64,000 bases of DNA from Fragum whitleyi (Eukaryota > Mollusca > Bivalvia > Cardiida > Cardiidae), in assembly GCA_948146395.1 (NCBI GenBank), contig OX411547.1, positions 59,162,566 through 59,226,565 of the forward strand, in the 5' to 3' direction. Positions 55,691-64,000 of the stretch are shown one piece after another. The notes beneath the pieces were generated by a model. The model saw only the letters and a list, made by a program, of their open reading frames with translations, had not been told where the DNA came from and searched no databases. Every line of letters starts with the position of its first letter. Within the stretch, counting starts at the first letter, position 1. The translations under genes were made by a program, and so were the position numbers.

Positions 55691-56131
55691 ACAAAAGTAC
55701 GACACCACATAAAAATCTGACTATATACAATAAGAGAATTTGTCTTATATATAAGATATTTTTTAAGACATTTTTCTTTCTTATCATTGTTCTCTTCCAA
55801 AATTCAACTTTGGTCAATGATTACTTAGCAGACCATGCTATTCCTTGAACAAAAAATTCCAACACACCTTAGAGATTTGAAGGTGGATCTTAGATCATAT
55901 GTATTTTTTTTTTTATTCTCAATCTTGTCATTGTTTCATTGAGATCTACATCTCTTTTTGATTTGGATCTTCTTATCTTTATCTGTTAAACAAAGATGAT
56001 TCAAAGAAAAGTCTTTGTGAAAGATAATTTAACATGAAAATACCCCATTAGTTGAAAACTGTTTTAAAAATACCCCTTGAAAAAAATAATGAGGAGTAAA
56101 TACTCCTTGAATTGAAAAGTTATCTGGACCT

Positions 56132-56260
56132 CTATATAATTGCAAAGTTCCTATTTGCTATGTTTACTTTATTATTGATGTGTTCATGAAATGTCATTTT
56201 GGAGACACATGTTACTCCTAAACCTTTTTCTACTTCTGCCTGTTCTATTACTTCAAAGTT
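56132..56260 (-). pseudogene. LINE RT thumb fragment
   Basis: The minus frame reads NFEVIEQAEVEKGLGVTCVS then MTFHEHINNKVNIANR and meets TAG at 56132. EKGLGV...F..HI..KVNxANR is the conserved post-catalytic segment of jockey/CR1-type reverse transcriptases. It probably belongs with the 55300-55690 piece, with the sequence between them lost or replaced. Confidence 0.75.
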
Positions 56261-56280
56261 TTAGATGAGGATTATTCAAA

Positions 56281-56895
56281 TTTAACATTAATAAAGCTAA
56301 AGAGCACTCCAACAAAAAATGTGCTTTAACGCCGTGGGTACGCTTTAAATGGCAACCACCCTTGGCCGAGTCATTTCATTCCCAATTTACTTCATTGTAT
56401 GGAGAATTCAATCAAACATTATCATCATCCAGCGATATTCGCTTGCTTAATCATTTGCATGAATTTTTAAAAGTTCACAAAATATCTGCAAATGATATGA
56501 AAAAAATAAATTTCACGACAAGTAACACATCCAAACTCTGTGGAAACCAGTATTGGTGGGACAGAGAATGCAGTCTTTTAAAGGGACGTAAGGATACACC
56601 ATTACGCAAATTTAGAGTTACGGGAAGTGATTTTGACCTAACAACATACAAGCAAACAAAACATCAATTTAAAACATTATGCAAAAGTAAGAAAATAGCA
56701 TATACAACAGTTAAAAGGACAGAACTTATGAATTGTCGAAACGATCCTAGGAAATACTGGTCACTTCTTAAATCCGCAAATATATGTAAATCGTTGACCT
56801 TATCTCTTGAACCTTTAGTCTTTTTCAACCATTTTAAAGACCTCTTGAACACAAATTTACCTAATCAAACACACAATTTGAAACAATCGCCATAG
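56281..56895 (+). pseudogene. LINE pre-RT linker segment
   Basis: Open from about 56281 without a proper ATG: KCALTPWVRFKWQPP, ESFHSQFTSLYGEFNQ, NQYWWDRECSLLKGR, YKQTKHQFKTLCKSKKIAY, NDPRKYWSLLK. These are the W(D)xEC and KxYW patterns that precede the RT domain in LINE ORF2 proteins. It ends at TAG (56893-56895) because of a one-base indel just before; the next frame takes over at about 56880. Confidence 0.8.
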
Positions 56896-58763
56896 ATACC
56901 GATTGCCGTGTATTAAACCTGCCAATCACAAGAGACGAGATAGTCAAAAGTGTCAAATCGTTACAAACTGGTAAATCACCAGGACCAGATGGCATTCCCG
57001 TAGAATTTTACCTACATACCCTTCCATCTATCCTCCCTTTCTTAGAAGGACTATTTAATGAAATTTTCGATTTATCTGATTTTCCTTCGTCTTGGAGCCA
57101 GAGCATTATTACACCAATACATAAAAAAGGTAGTTACCTTGACCCAAATAATTATCGCGGAATTTCATTAATTGATTCAATTTGTAAAATGTTTGTTCAA
57201 ATTCTTAATAAGCGATTGTCTGATTGGTGTGAAATAAACGAGGTATTAGATGAATCGCAGGCAGGTTTTCGCAAAAACTATTCTACAATCGATAACATAT
57301 TTGTACTAATGGCAATGAGCCAAAAATATCTTTCTAAAAGGAGAGGAGGCCGTTTTTACTGTATTTTTATTGACTTTGCTAAAGCCTTTGATAGCATTAA
57401 TCACGACAAACTATGGGATTCTTTAAGAAGAAAAGGCATAAATGGAAAATTTTTAGCCATTTTACAATCAATGTATGATAAATTGAAGTCTTGTATAAAG
57501 GTAGATAATCTTCTTTCTGAGTATTTCGACTGTATTGTAGGTACGCGCCAAGGCTGTATAGGATCGCCGAAAATATTTTCACTTTTTATCAATGATTTAG
57601 TATCTTTTATGAACAAAATGCATAGAAACGGAATTTTCGTCACTGATATGATTCAAGAATTAAACTCATTGTTGTTCGCAGACGATGTTTCTAGCTTTGC
57701 GGAAACAATTATTCAATTACAACGCCAAATTAACACGATCCAACAATTCACAGATGGCGTTGGGTTGAACATAAATATTGATAAAACTAAAATAGTCGTG
57801 TTTAGAAACGGGGGTATTACAAAACAAACAGAAAAATGGTTCTACGATGGCAACCCAATCGAAGTGGTATCAAGTTATAGATACTTAGGAATCCACTTTA
57901 CTAGTAGAATGTGTTGGTCAAAAACCCACAGTAACCTGTCTTTACAAGCGTCAAAAGCTATGCATTACATACTAAGGCTCCGTAAGCTATTTCGCTTAGT
58001 AGATATAAAAGATCTATTTAAACTCTTTGACACAACAGCAAAATCTATTTTATGCTTTGCTTCTCAGATCTGGGGGTATAATTATGTTGAAAAAATAGAA
58101 AAAGTGCACTCTCAGTTCTGCAAAAAAGTGTGTTGTCTCCCTCTAAAAACAAGTGATTTTCTAGCTCTAGGCGAATGCGGTAGGCCTCCACTGTGTATTA
58201 CGTACATCCCAAATTGTATCAAATACTGGTTTAAAATTCTACATATGGAACAAAAACGTTATCCAAAGCAATGTTATTTTTTACTTTTTCAATTAGACTC
58301 ATCCGGAAGAATGACTTGGGCGACTCAAATTAAAAATCTGTTATATACCCATGGCTTTGGACATGTTTGGATTTTTCAAACCGTCGGAAATGATAACCAA
58401 TTCCTCAAAACTTTTACCCAAAGAGTTAAAGATTGTTACACACAAAAATGGTTTTCTGAAATTAATGATTCTCCTAAAGCTTATCATTACAAGTTTTTTA
58501 AATCCTTGTTAACACCTGAACTATACTTAAACTCAGACATCAGCTATAAAGAAAAAAAGGCACTCTCAAATTTTCGATGCTCAGTCCACGATCTTATGAT
58601 TGAAAAAGGAAGACATCTTGGCATAGACAGGAATTTAAGATATTGCAAAATTTGTGAAAATAGAAATATATTGGTCGTAGAAGATGAATTTCATTTCTTT
58701 TATGAATGCAGTGCCTATGAACATTTAAGAATACGACATTTTAAGATATTGCAAAATTTGTGA
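56880..58763 (+). pseudogene. LINE reverse transcriptase, long open frame
   Basis: Open from 56880 (first ATG at 57189). Motifs in order: LPITRDEIVKSV, GKSPGPDGIP (about 56970), HKKGSYLDPNNYRGISL, FIDFAKAFDSINH (motif A, about 57367-57405), GTRQGCIGSP (motif B, 57540), LLFADDVSSFA (catalytic FADD, 57674-57685), DKTKIVVFRNG, the connection region, then CKIC..EDEFHFFYEC (CxxC..H..C). It ends prematurely at 58763 inside the second copy of a 106 bp duplication. The catalytic residues are intact, but frame lesions and the missing 5' part make it unlikely to be autonomous. Confidence 0.9.
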
Positions 58764-58848
58764 AAATAGAAATATATTGGTCGTAGAAGATGAATTTCAT
58801 TTCTTTTATGAATGCAGTGCCTATGAACATTTAAGAATACGACATTTT
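58637..58848 (+). repeat. 106 bp tandem duplication inside the LINE ORF
   Basis: The stretch from AAGATATTGCAAAATTTGTG to ATACGACATTTT occurs twice in succession with no difference that I can see (58637-58742 and 58743-58848). 106 is not divisible by three, so it shifts the frame after the zinc motif. Confidence 0.9.
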
Positions 58849-58998
58849 GACAAATTTTGGCTTGAAATTAATCACAGTAATCAAGGATATTTTCACAGAA
58901 TATTAGAAAGTACGAATAGGCAAGATATTATAAGAATTGCTAAGTTTTTGGTTAATACATTTACTCTAAGAAAAGAAATAGTCGATGAGCTTTGCTAG
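58777..58998 (+). pseudogene. LINE C-terminal tail after the duplication
   Basis: It resumes with VVEDEFHFFYECSAYEHLR (second copy) and continues HFDKFWLEINHSNQGYF..LVNTFTLRKEIVDELC to a stop at 58996-58998. This matches the end of copy 1 (VAKYISAIMNIKNSIS) in position, so it is the authentic C-terminus of the element. Confidence 0.8.
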
Positions 58999-59639
58999 TA
59001 CTTTAGCCATTAATCATGAAACATTATTTACTACGTACTTATGTTCTGTAAATTGGGTATTCTGGTATCTTATTCTTTATATAAAAAAATACACATCTAG
59101 TTTATCTGATCCTAATTATCGCAATTGAATATGTATTTTGATAACATAGAAAATCGTACATTTGATTATCAGTAGCCAAAATGCATGTAGTCGGTGGGCG
59201 CTCGGGGCCTCGTAACTCCAGCCTATTCAAGCTGAATTTGCGAGGTTTTGGTTACCCACTAACAATATGTCCAATACGTTTATGAATCATATAAACAGCA
59301 GTGGTGGAGAGAATTTGAAATATGATGAAATTTACAGTCGGCTTGCTCCGGGAATTCGTAACTTTATCTTGAAGCAGGATGCGGTTATGAATTTTAGAAG
59401 ACAGTTGACAAAACTATATTTTGGTCCTGTGGTAATTAGTTATATAGTGGATATAATATTGTTGATAATTTTGGACGTCACTATGTAGATGTAATTATAT
59501 GTATACATTGTACATGGGCCGGTGGCCTAAATACTTCATTAAAGAATTGAATTGAATTACTGATATTAACCCATTATTATTTTTAATATAGAAATCACTT
59601 GGTTTTGAATGACAAATATGTAAAATCTTACATTTTTGG

Positions 59640-60236
59640 ATTGAACATTATCTCCAATTAATCAAGATAAAACCAGAAAGATATAAAAGCATCGTTTGTA
59701 TAAAACTTTCACATATTTAATGTCTCTATCTCTATCTCTGGATACTGTCCACCCCTCTCTCGAGTGTTACAGACAGGAAAAGTGTGCGCGTTGGACTGTT
59801 AGTAAAGTGAAAGAAATAAAAGTAAAGATCTGACATGTCAGATAAGTGAAAGTAGATAAAAGTAAAGTATTGGTTTAAAATGTTAGTAAGTGAGAGTGGA
59901 GTAAAAGATCTAGTTAAAAACAATCATCTCCAGACTAATATTGAATGCCTGCCACAGCTCTCTTAAACTGATCTAACTCAGAGAGTGTGGCGATATGACA
60001 GGGTAACTGGTTCCAAAGGCTAATAGAGTGAGGGTAGAATGAATATTTGATGTAATCAGAGTTAACCTGGATTTGTCGTAGAGAGAGAGGGTGCATATGT
60101 CTAGTTAATCTGGTTGGTGCATGGATATACAACGGAAGTTTAATTGCAACAATGTTGTGATATATACGATAAAACATGATAAGTCTGGCGTCAATCCTGC
60201 GATGCTCAAGAGACCTCCACCCCAGACCATCCTGTA
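59640..60236 (-). pseudogene. LINE C-terminal fragment and 3' UTR (third family)
   Basis: The minus frame from about 60236 reads LGWRSLEHRRIDARLIMFYRI, then YSFYPHSISLWNQLPCHI and LDQFKRAVAGIQY-stop at about 59940. W.SLE.RR...RL.MFYRI and S.SLWNQLP are conserved in the C-terminus of jockey/Rex-like RT proteins. The 59640-59934 part is its probable 3' UTR. Only the 3' end survives. Confidence 0.75.
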
Positions 60237-60342
60237 AGATAATCTATGTTACTATAGACCATATAATGTGGCCGAGTTGACCGTGCCGAGACATTCGTTG
60301 GGCCGAGTTGACTGGTAACCTCCGAAATGATCCATCCGAATA

Positions 60343-61740
60343 TATCGACAGTTATATTAAGTAAACTAAAGCTTCCTTCTTTCCTTTAAAACGTAAGAAG
60401 CAACGAATCCTTGATTTTCTGCTAATTTGTTTTAAAACAAAGAACATTTTCCATACAAAGATACCTGATGACTATCTCTTTAAATACTTAAATATAGCTG
60501 TCAAAAATAAAATTTATCCTCCACTTCAGTGCCAAATAATGCAGTCGGGTTCTCTAAGTTGAACACAACTTCGTTTGAAACGAAGTGCTACGGTATTTAA
60601 ATGCAAATAATAACCCCAACTAATACAACTATACCGTAATGATTTAAAGTATGGTACAAATAGTTTTAAGAAAAAGTATTATTTGGCTTCAAATCAAATA
60701 TTTTCAAAAAAATATCAAAGCCTGTAAAATATTTCGACCCAAGTCAAATAAACGAAGTCAACCCCAAGATGAACCCGTCTAAGCGCCATTTCCTCCGTTC
60801 CGGAATTTCCGAACTTTGTTTGGGTTTACCTCTTAGTTACTATTGTTAGTTTGTGTACAATCTAAAGGTAAATGTGAAACCTTTTCTAGCAATTATTTGC
60901 CGTTTATTTGTTTCTTTTGAAAGATCGTTTTCTAACCATAAATTGACAAAGACTACAGAACTTTTTTTGAAATTGCAACTAGTTTTCGCGTTCGTTTCTA
61001 TGGGCCAACTTATTCCTGGCCCGCTTTCGGGTCGGGTGTAGACTAGTCTCACTGTCAAATATCAGAATAGCCTTTTCTAGGATATTGTAATAGTCAATAG
61101 CTGGACCAGACTAGAGCTGGTTGCCCGCTGTCAGAGATGCTCTCTGATGTAGTGAGCAACAATACCCTCCCAGGGTCAGAAATAAGCTGGCCCATATTTG
61201 TCATGGTTGAAAGGACGTATTGGACATTATAAATACTCATACATTTTTTTCACAAAATAAAATGCCTCTTTTTTGAAAAGTTGCCCCATTTATTTAAGGA
61301 ATGGCTAGCTATACAGTTCCTTATGGCTAGACCCACAGGTCAACAATACACACCCTTTATTGCATTCTCTTAAGTAAAATAACGTAATATAAGTTAATTA
61401 AGTTAAATAAGTTATTAAGTAAAAGTCATATTGGCCTTGCAGGCTGATATGATCTTAGCAGCAGAATGCATTTTGATACCCTGCTCGTTCAACGCTGACA
61501 AGAGAAACATATCTGAAACTAAGGCATTAGATTGTCCTCTCAATTTAACGTTTTACAAATTAAATGGTATACAGTAAAAATGACATCAGAAATGGTGGTA
61601 CATGTTTGGCGCAATTTTAAAGGGACAGAAATATGGCAAAACTGAATGATACTGTCATTTGGGACAATGATACTAGGACAACTTATCTTGAATGTAATTA
61701 ACTGGTTTTTACACGACTGATGAGGGCCATACAGTGATAA
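60343..61740. other. Repeat-poor stretch, no gene recognised
   Basis: No repeat end or coding exon is recognised. About 60780-60845 is less AT-rich and holds GCGCCATTTCC and a palindromic TTCCGGAA (ETS-type core). A 70-residue minus frame (60846-61058) lacks motifs. It could host an upstream GPS2 5' UTR exon or promoter; this is speculative. Confidence 0.3.
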
Positions 61741-61752
61741 CAGCCTGACCTT

Positions 61753-62380
61753 GCAGGGGTGTGGAATTCCAATGCACATCTGGTCCGACACGGGCTTTTT
61801 ATGCCCCCCTATCTAGAGATCGGGGGCATATTGTTTTACTCATGTCTGTCTGTCTGTCTGTTCGTATGTCCGTCCGTCTGTCCGAAAACTTAACCTGAAT
61901 ACTTAACCTTTGCCTTTTCTCCAAAAGTATTTAACATACAAAGCTGTACACCAAAGTCAAGGTCATGTGACAAGGTCAAGGTCATGTGACAAGGTCAAGG
62001 TCATCTGTCAAGGTCAAACTTTAAAAAAAATGCTGTTCCGGGGGCATATGTGTTTCACAAACACATCTTGTTCTACTTGTGGACAACATCATTTTTCTAG
62101 GCCACTTGTCCATGGACAAGTAAATACCACAGCAAATCTTAATACAGTACTAAACAGATCTAGGAGAAAAGTCATCCTTTTGTTTGTATGAAAGGGAAGA
62201 AAACATCTTTAATGAAGAAAATGCTGGGTAACAACATTTTCTTCATTAAAAACAATATTTTATCAATAATCATCTACTCACTTTTTTGTGGACAAGTTCA
62301 TTTTGATCCTGGACGAGTAAGAAATCAGCTTTTACTTGTCCAGGGACAGGTGGAGAAACTCTGTATTTCAACACCCCTGC
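61753..62380. mobile_element. CAGGGGTG-ended MITE, interrupted by family M
   Basis: GCAGGGGTGTGGAATTCC at the left and ATTTCAACACCCCTGC at the right are inverted ends, flanked by CCTTG on both sides. The interior contains CTTGTCCATGGACAAG and ACTTGTCCAGGGACAGG. A palindrome TAATGAAGAAAATG / CATTTTCTTCATTA lies at 62211-62250. The family M element is nested at 61795-62073. Confidence 0.65.
61795..62073 (+). mobile_element. Family M tandem-core element (short)
   Basis: TTTTTATGCCCCCCT, stem ATCT-AG-AGAT, GGGGGCATATTG, TCTGTCTGTCTG tract; end CCGGGGGCATA, hairpin TGTGTTT-CAC-AAACACA (62049-62065), TCTTGTT. The core is a 22-23 bp repeat GTGACAAGGTCAAGGTCAT present about three times (61955-62015). 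Confidence 0.75.
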
Positions 62381-62671
62381 CTTGAAATCTGCCCTCAGGC
62401 TTAAGCCCTTGGGGTAGATATCAAGGTGGAGGACGAATATTACTCTCTTGCCCTCATCTGTCATATATACCTATATACAGCTAGCCTGTCCTCACTAGAT
62501 TTGCTAGCTGTACAGCAGTTTTATTTTTACCAATCAGAAAGCAGCAAAAGGTAGGCTGGTGACACGATAGACTGGGTAATCTATCCGATCTACGTTACAG
62601 GCTATAGTGTAATTGACAGTGTTAATAGTTTTGTAGCGTGTAAAATTTATGACAGTTATCTACCTTTTATC

Positions 62672-62918
62672 TTAACCCTTGTCATGCTGAACCCGGAATA
62701 TTCCTGCTTTGGAAGGAGCTATAGACAAACCTCAGCCTGCACATATGTGCAATCTGAGGTAAGTCTACACCACCTGTTTTTCACTTTCAAACCAGATTTG
62801 TTAATAGATTTAGTTTTTCAAATAAAAATTGATCTACAGTCGGAACTTTCAGAGCTTTTTGCCCTTTGATTTGGATGCAAATTTTTAGCCAAAATTTATT
62901 CAGCATGACAAGTGTTAA
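62672..62918 (+). mobile_element. TTAA MITE
   Basis: TTAACCCTTGTCATGCTGAACCCGG to TTCAGCATGACAAGTGTTAA, intact TTAA flanks, one of the best-preserved copies. Confidence 0.85.
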
Positions 62919-63184
62919 TTCAAATCATTAATGTCTTATTATGATTAATTGATTTAAGCCAGTACCCCCCTTTGGTCAATCAAATGTTAAAAAAGTATCT
63001 CTTTGAAGAATTGGAGTCATTACATTATTTGAAATATTTAAGTGGTAAAGAGACCATAGAAGGAAATAATCCAGTGTGCGTTTATTGCATTTTACATATT
63101 ACCTCATAACAAAACTTTAGACTTCTTTATGTTTGCCTTGCAGGACTGCAATTTTCAAGTGAAATCTAAACTGAACAATAAATT

Positions 63185-63440
63185 TTTACAAGCAATCTCT
63201 TCTTTTCCACAAGTTTCCCCCCTCAGAAAAGATGGTTTTCTTTCAAAATACTTCTTGATACGAGCAAATGTTATCTTCCAAAACTTTGAAGTGAAACAGA
63301 TCTTCAGTGTTGATAAAGATTGAAACGCAAACTGCCTTTTGCATTTGTTTGTTGAAATATTTTCATAAGTTCCAGGGAGTTCGAATGACTCCTTTCTTGC
63401 AAAGCAACTGGTAAGGTAAACAAGGAGTCTCAGACTCCTG
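63185..63440 (+). repeat. Unnamed dispersed repeat, copy 2
   Basis: Matches 21395-21690 in block order and is interrupted at CTCAGACTCCTGG by the GGCCC MITE; it resumes at 63978 (ACTCTCCTTAGTG). Confidence 0.6.
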
Positions 63441-63978
63441 GGGCCCGTTTTACTAAACATCTTACAATCATAGCCGCGGCAATAGCGCAGTTGGTAGCGC
63501 GCCGGACTTCTAATCCAGGGGTCTTTATTCGCACGGGTTCGATCCGCGGCCGCGGCACTTATCCTTTCCGACATTTGTCTTCCACCAATGGGTAGATAAT
63601 CGTAAACCTATGTGGAATAGCAACTGGAGGCTAGGAAAGGGATGTGGTGGTAGTACTGGTGTGAGAAATACCAGGAATCCATCGTTAGGTGCTCCAGTCG
63701 TCGCGATATAACTGAAATATCGTTGAAAGCGACGTAAAACCCCAATTCAAATCAAATCTTACGATCATTTTTTGCGTTAGTCAAAATTTAAATTTGCTTC
63801 TTCAGTAGTAACTTAATATGGAATTCTGCAGTGCAATATCTCATTAGAATCGTCTTCCAAAGACGATTCCAATAAGATATTGCAAGGCAGAATCTATCAA
63901 TGAATGATATAAACATATACGATTTGTGATTTTGACTTACTATCAATTTTGTCGTAAGAAGTTTAGTAAAATGGGGCC
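63440..63978. mobile_element. GGCCC-ended MITE carrying a SINE
   Basis: GGGCCCGTTTTACTAAACATCTTAC and GTAAGAAGTTTAGTAAAATGGGGCCC are near-perfect inverted ends. Flanking CCTGG is present on both sides. An inner palindrome (GCAATATCTCATTAGAATCGTCTT / AAGACGATTCCAATAAGATATTGC) lies at 63831-63885. The SINE 63472-63755 is inserted near the left end. Confidence 0.75.
63472..63755 (+). mobile_element. Full-length tRNA-Arg(TCT)-like SINE, family 1
   Basis: The tRNA-like head at 63474-63557 has A box TAGCGCAGTTGGTAGCGC, anticodon-arm-like CCGGACTTCTAATCCAGG (tRNA-Arg-TCT type) and B box GGGTTCGATCC. The body follows (TCTTCCACCAATGGGTAGATAATCG, GGAGGCTAGGAAAGGGATG, ATACCAGGAATCCATCGTTAGG), then the tail AACCCCAATTCAAATCAAATC. 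Flanks ATCTTACAATCAT (63459-63471) and ATCTTACGATCAT (63756-63768) are a 13 bp target duplication with one mismatch. This is the reference copy in the window. Confidence 0.9.
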
Positions 63979-64000
63979 CTGGACTCTCCTTAGTGCCTGG

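Larger units (their letters stand above)
56281..59558 (+). mobile_element. 5'-truncated LINE (non-LTR retrotransposon), copy 2
   Basis: It runs from the linker before the RT domain to a 3' end TACATGGGCCGGTGGCCTAAATAC..TTGAATTGAATT. Nearly all of the RT is readable. The endonuclease domain is absent. Two frame lesions are present: an indel near 56870-56882 and a 106 bp tandem duplication (58637-58848). It is the same lineage as 19258-21172 but much better preserved. Confidence 0.9.
54590..60330. repeat. Segment bounded by CTCGGCCCAACG inverted repeats
   Basis: The left boundary holds ACTTCCGAAATGGGGACTGG, CTCGGCCCATTGG and ACTCGGCCCAACG (54606-54650). The right boundary holds, inverted, CGTTGGGCCGAGTTGACTGG and ACCTCCGAAATGATCC (60293-60342), plus GGCCGAGTTGACCGTGCCGAG. 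The 5.7 kb between contains one 5'-truncated LINE and fragments of others. It may be a large DNA transposon filled by later insertions, or two separate inverted copies of a small repeat. Confidence 0.45.

Noticed and set aside
59267..59488. 73-residue frame after the LINE
   Set aside because: It lies between the LINE stop and its 3' tail, shows no known motif and is most simply 3' UTR sequence.
63474..63557. Apparent tRNA-Arg(TCT) gene
   Set aside because: A and B boxes and an anticodon-like arm are present but the acceptor and D arms are imperfect, a SINE body and tail follow, and a target duplication surrounds the whole.

Overview
This is 64 kb of AT-rich eukaryotic DNA, most likely from a bivalve mollusc. 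The evidence is one intron-rich animal gene, two non-LTR retrotransposon copies, tRNA-derived SINEs, and many interspersed elements with 150-180 bp tandem cores like those reported for bivalve pearl-type elements. The species cannot be fixed from the sequence alone. No bacterial-type operons, CRISPR arrays or free-standing functional tRNA or rRNA genes were seen.

The one cellular gene recognised is GPS2 (G protein pathway suppressor 2, a subunit of the NCoR/SMRT-HDAC3 corepressor). It lies on the minus strand from 53417 to 29782. It can be assembled as ten coding exons whose GT-AG boundaries and phases all agree, giving about 385 residues. The N-terminal coiled-coil region (exons 1-3) and the conserved block in exon 7 match the animal family clearly. 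The 5' portion of exon 4 is present in six additional decayed tandem copies in intron 3, and part of exon 3 is duplicated.

Layout. 0-29 kb: wall-to-wall interspersed repeats, including large tandem-core elements (558-3075, 8216-9786, 10535-11460, 11750-14472, 14696-15808, 17191-18075, 18386-19171), MITEs, a 5'-truncated LINE on the minus strand (19258-21172) and a SINE. 29.8-53.4 kb: GPS2 with introns full of the same repeat types; a roughly 3 kb element with GTATCGG subterminal repeats sits in intron 9. 54.6-60.3 kb: a segment bounded by inverted CTCGGCCCAACG-type repeats that holds one 5'-truncated LINE with a long RT reading frame (56281-59558) plus fragments of other LINEs. 61.7-64 kb: nested MITEs and a full-length tRNA-Arg-like SINE.

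The most interesting system is a shared grammar among more than fifteen tandem-core elements of unrelated primary sequence. Each has a T-run, one arm of a subterminal inverted repeat, a short 5' hairpin, a core of 153-180 bp tandem units, the other arm, a 3' hairpin, and a near-invariant CTCTTGTTT (or CTCTAGTTT) tail. Hairpin stems differ by family while the architecture is constant. This resembles non-autonomous Helentron/Helitron-type elements (HINE/pearl), but no Rep/helicase gene is present here. All clear copies inside GPS2 lie in the sense orientation of the gene.
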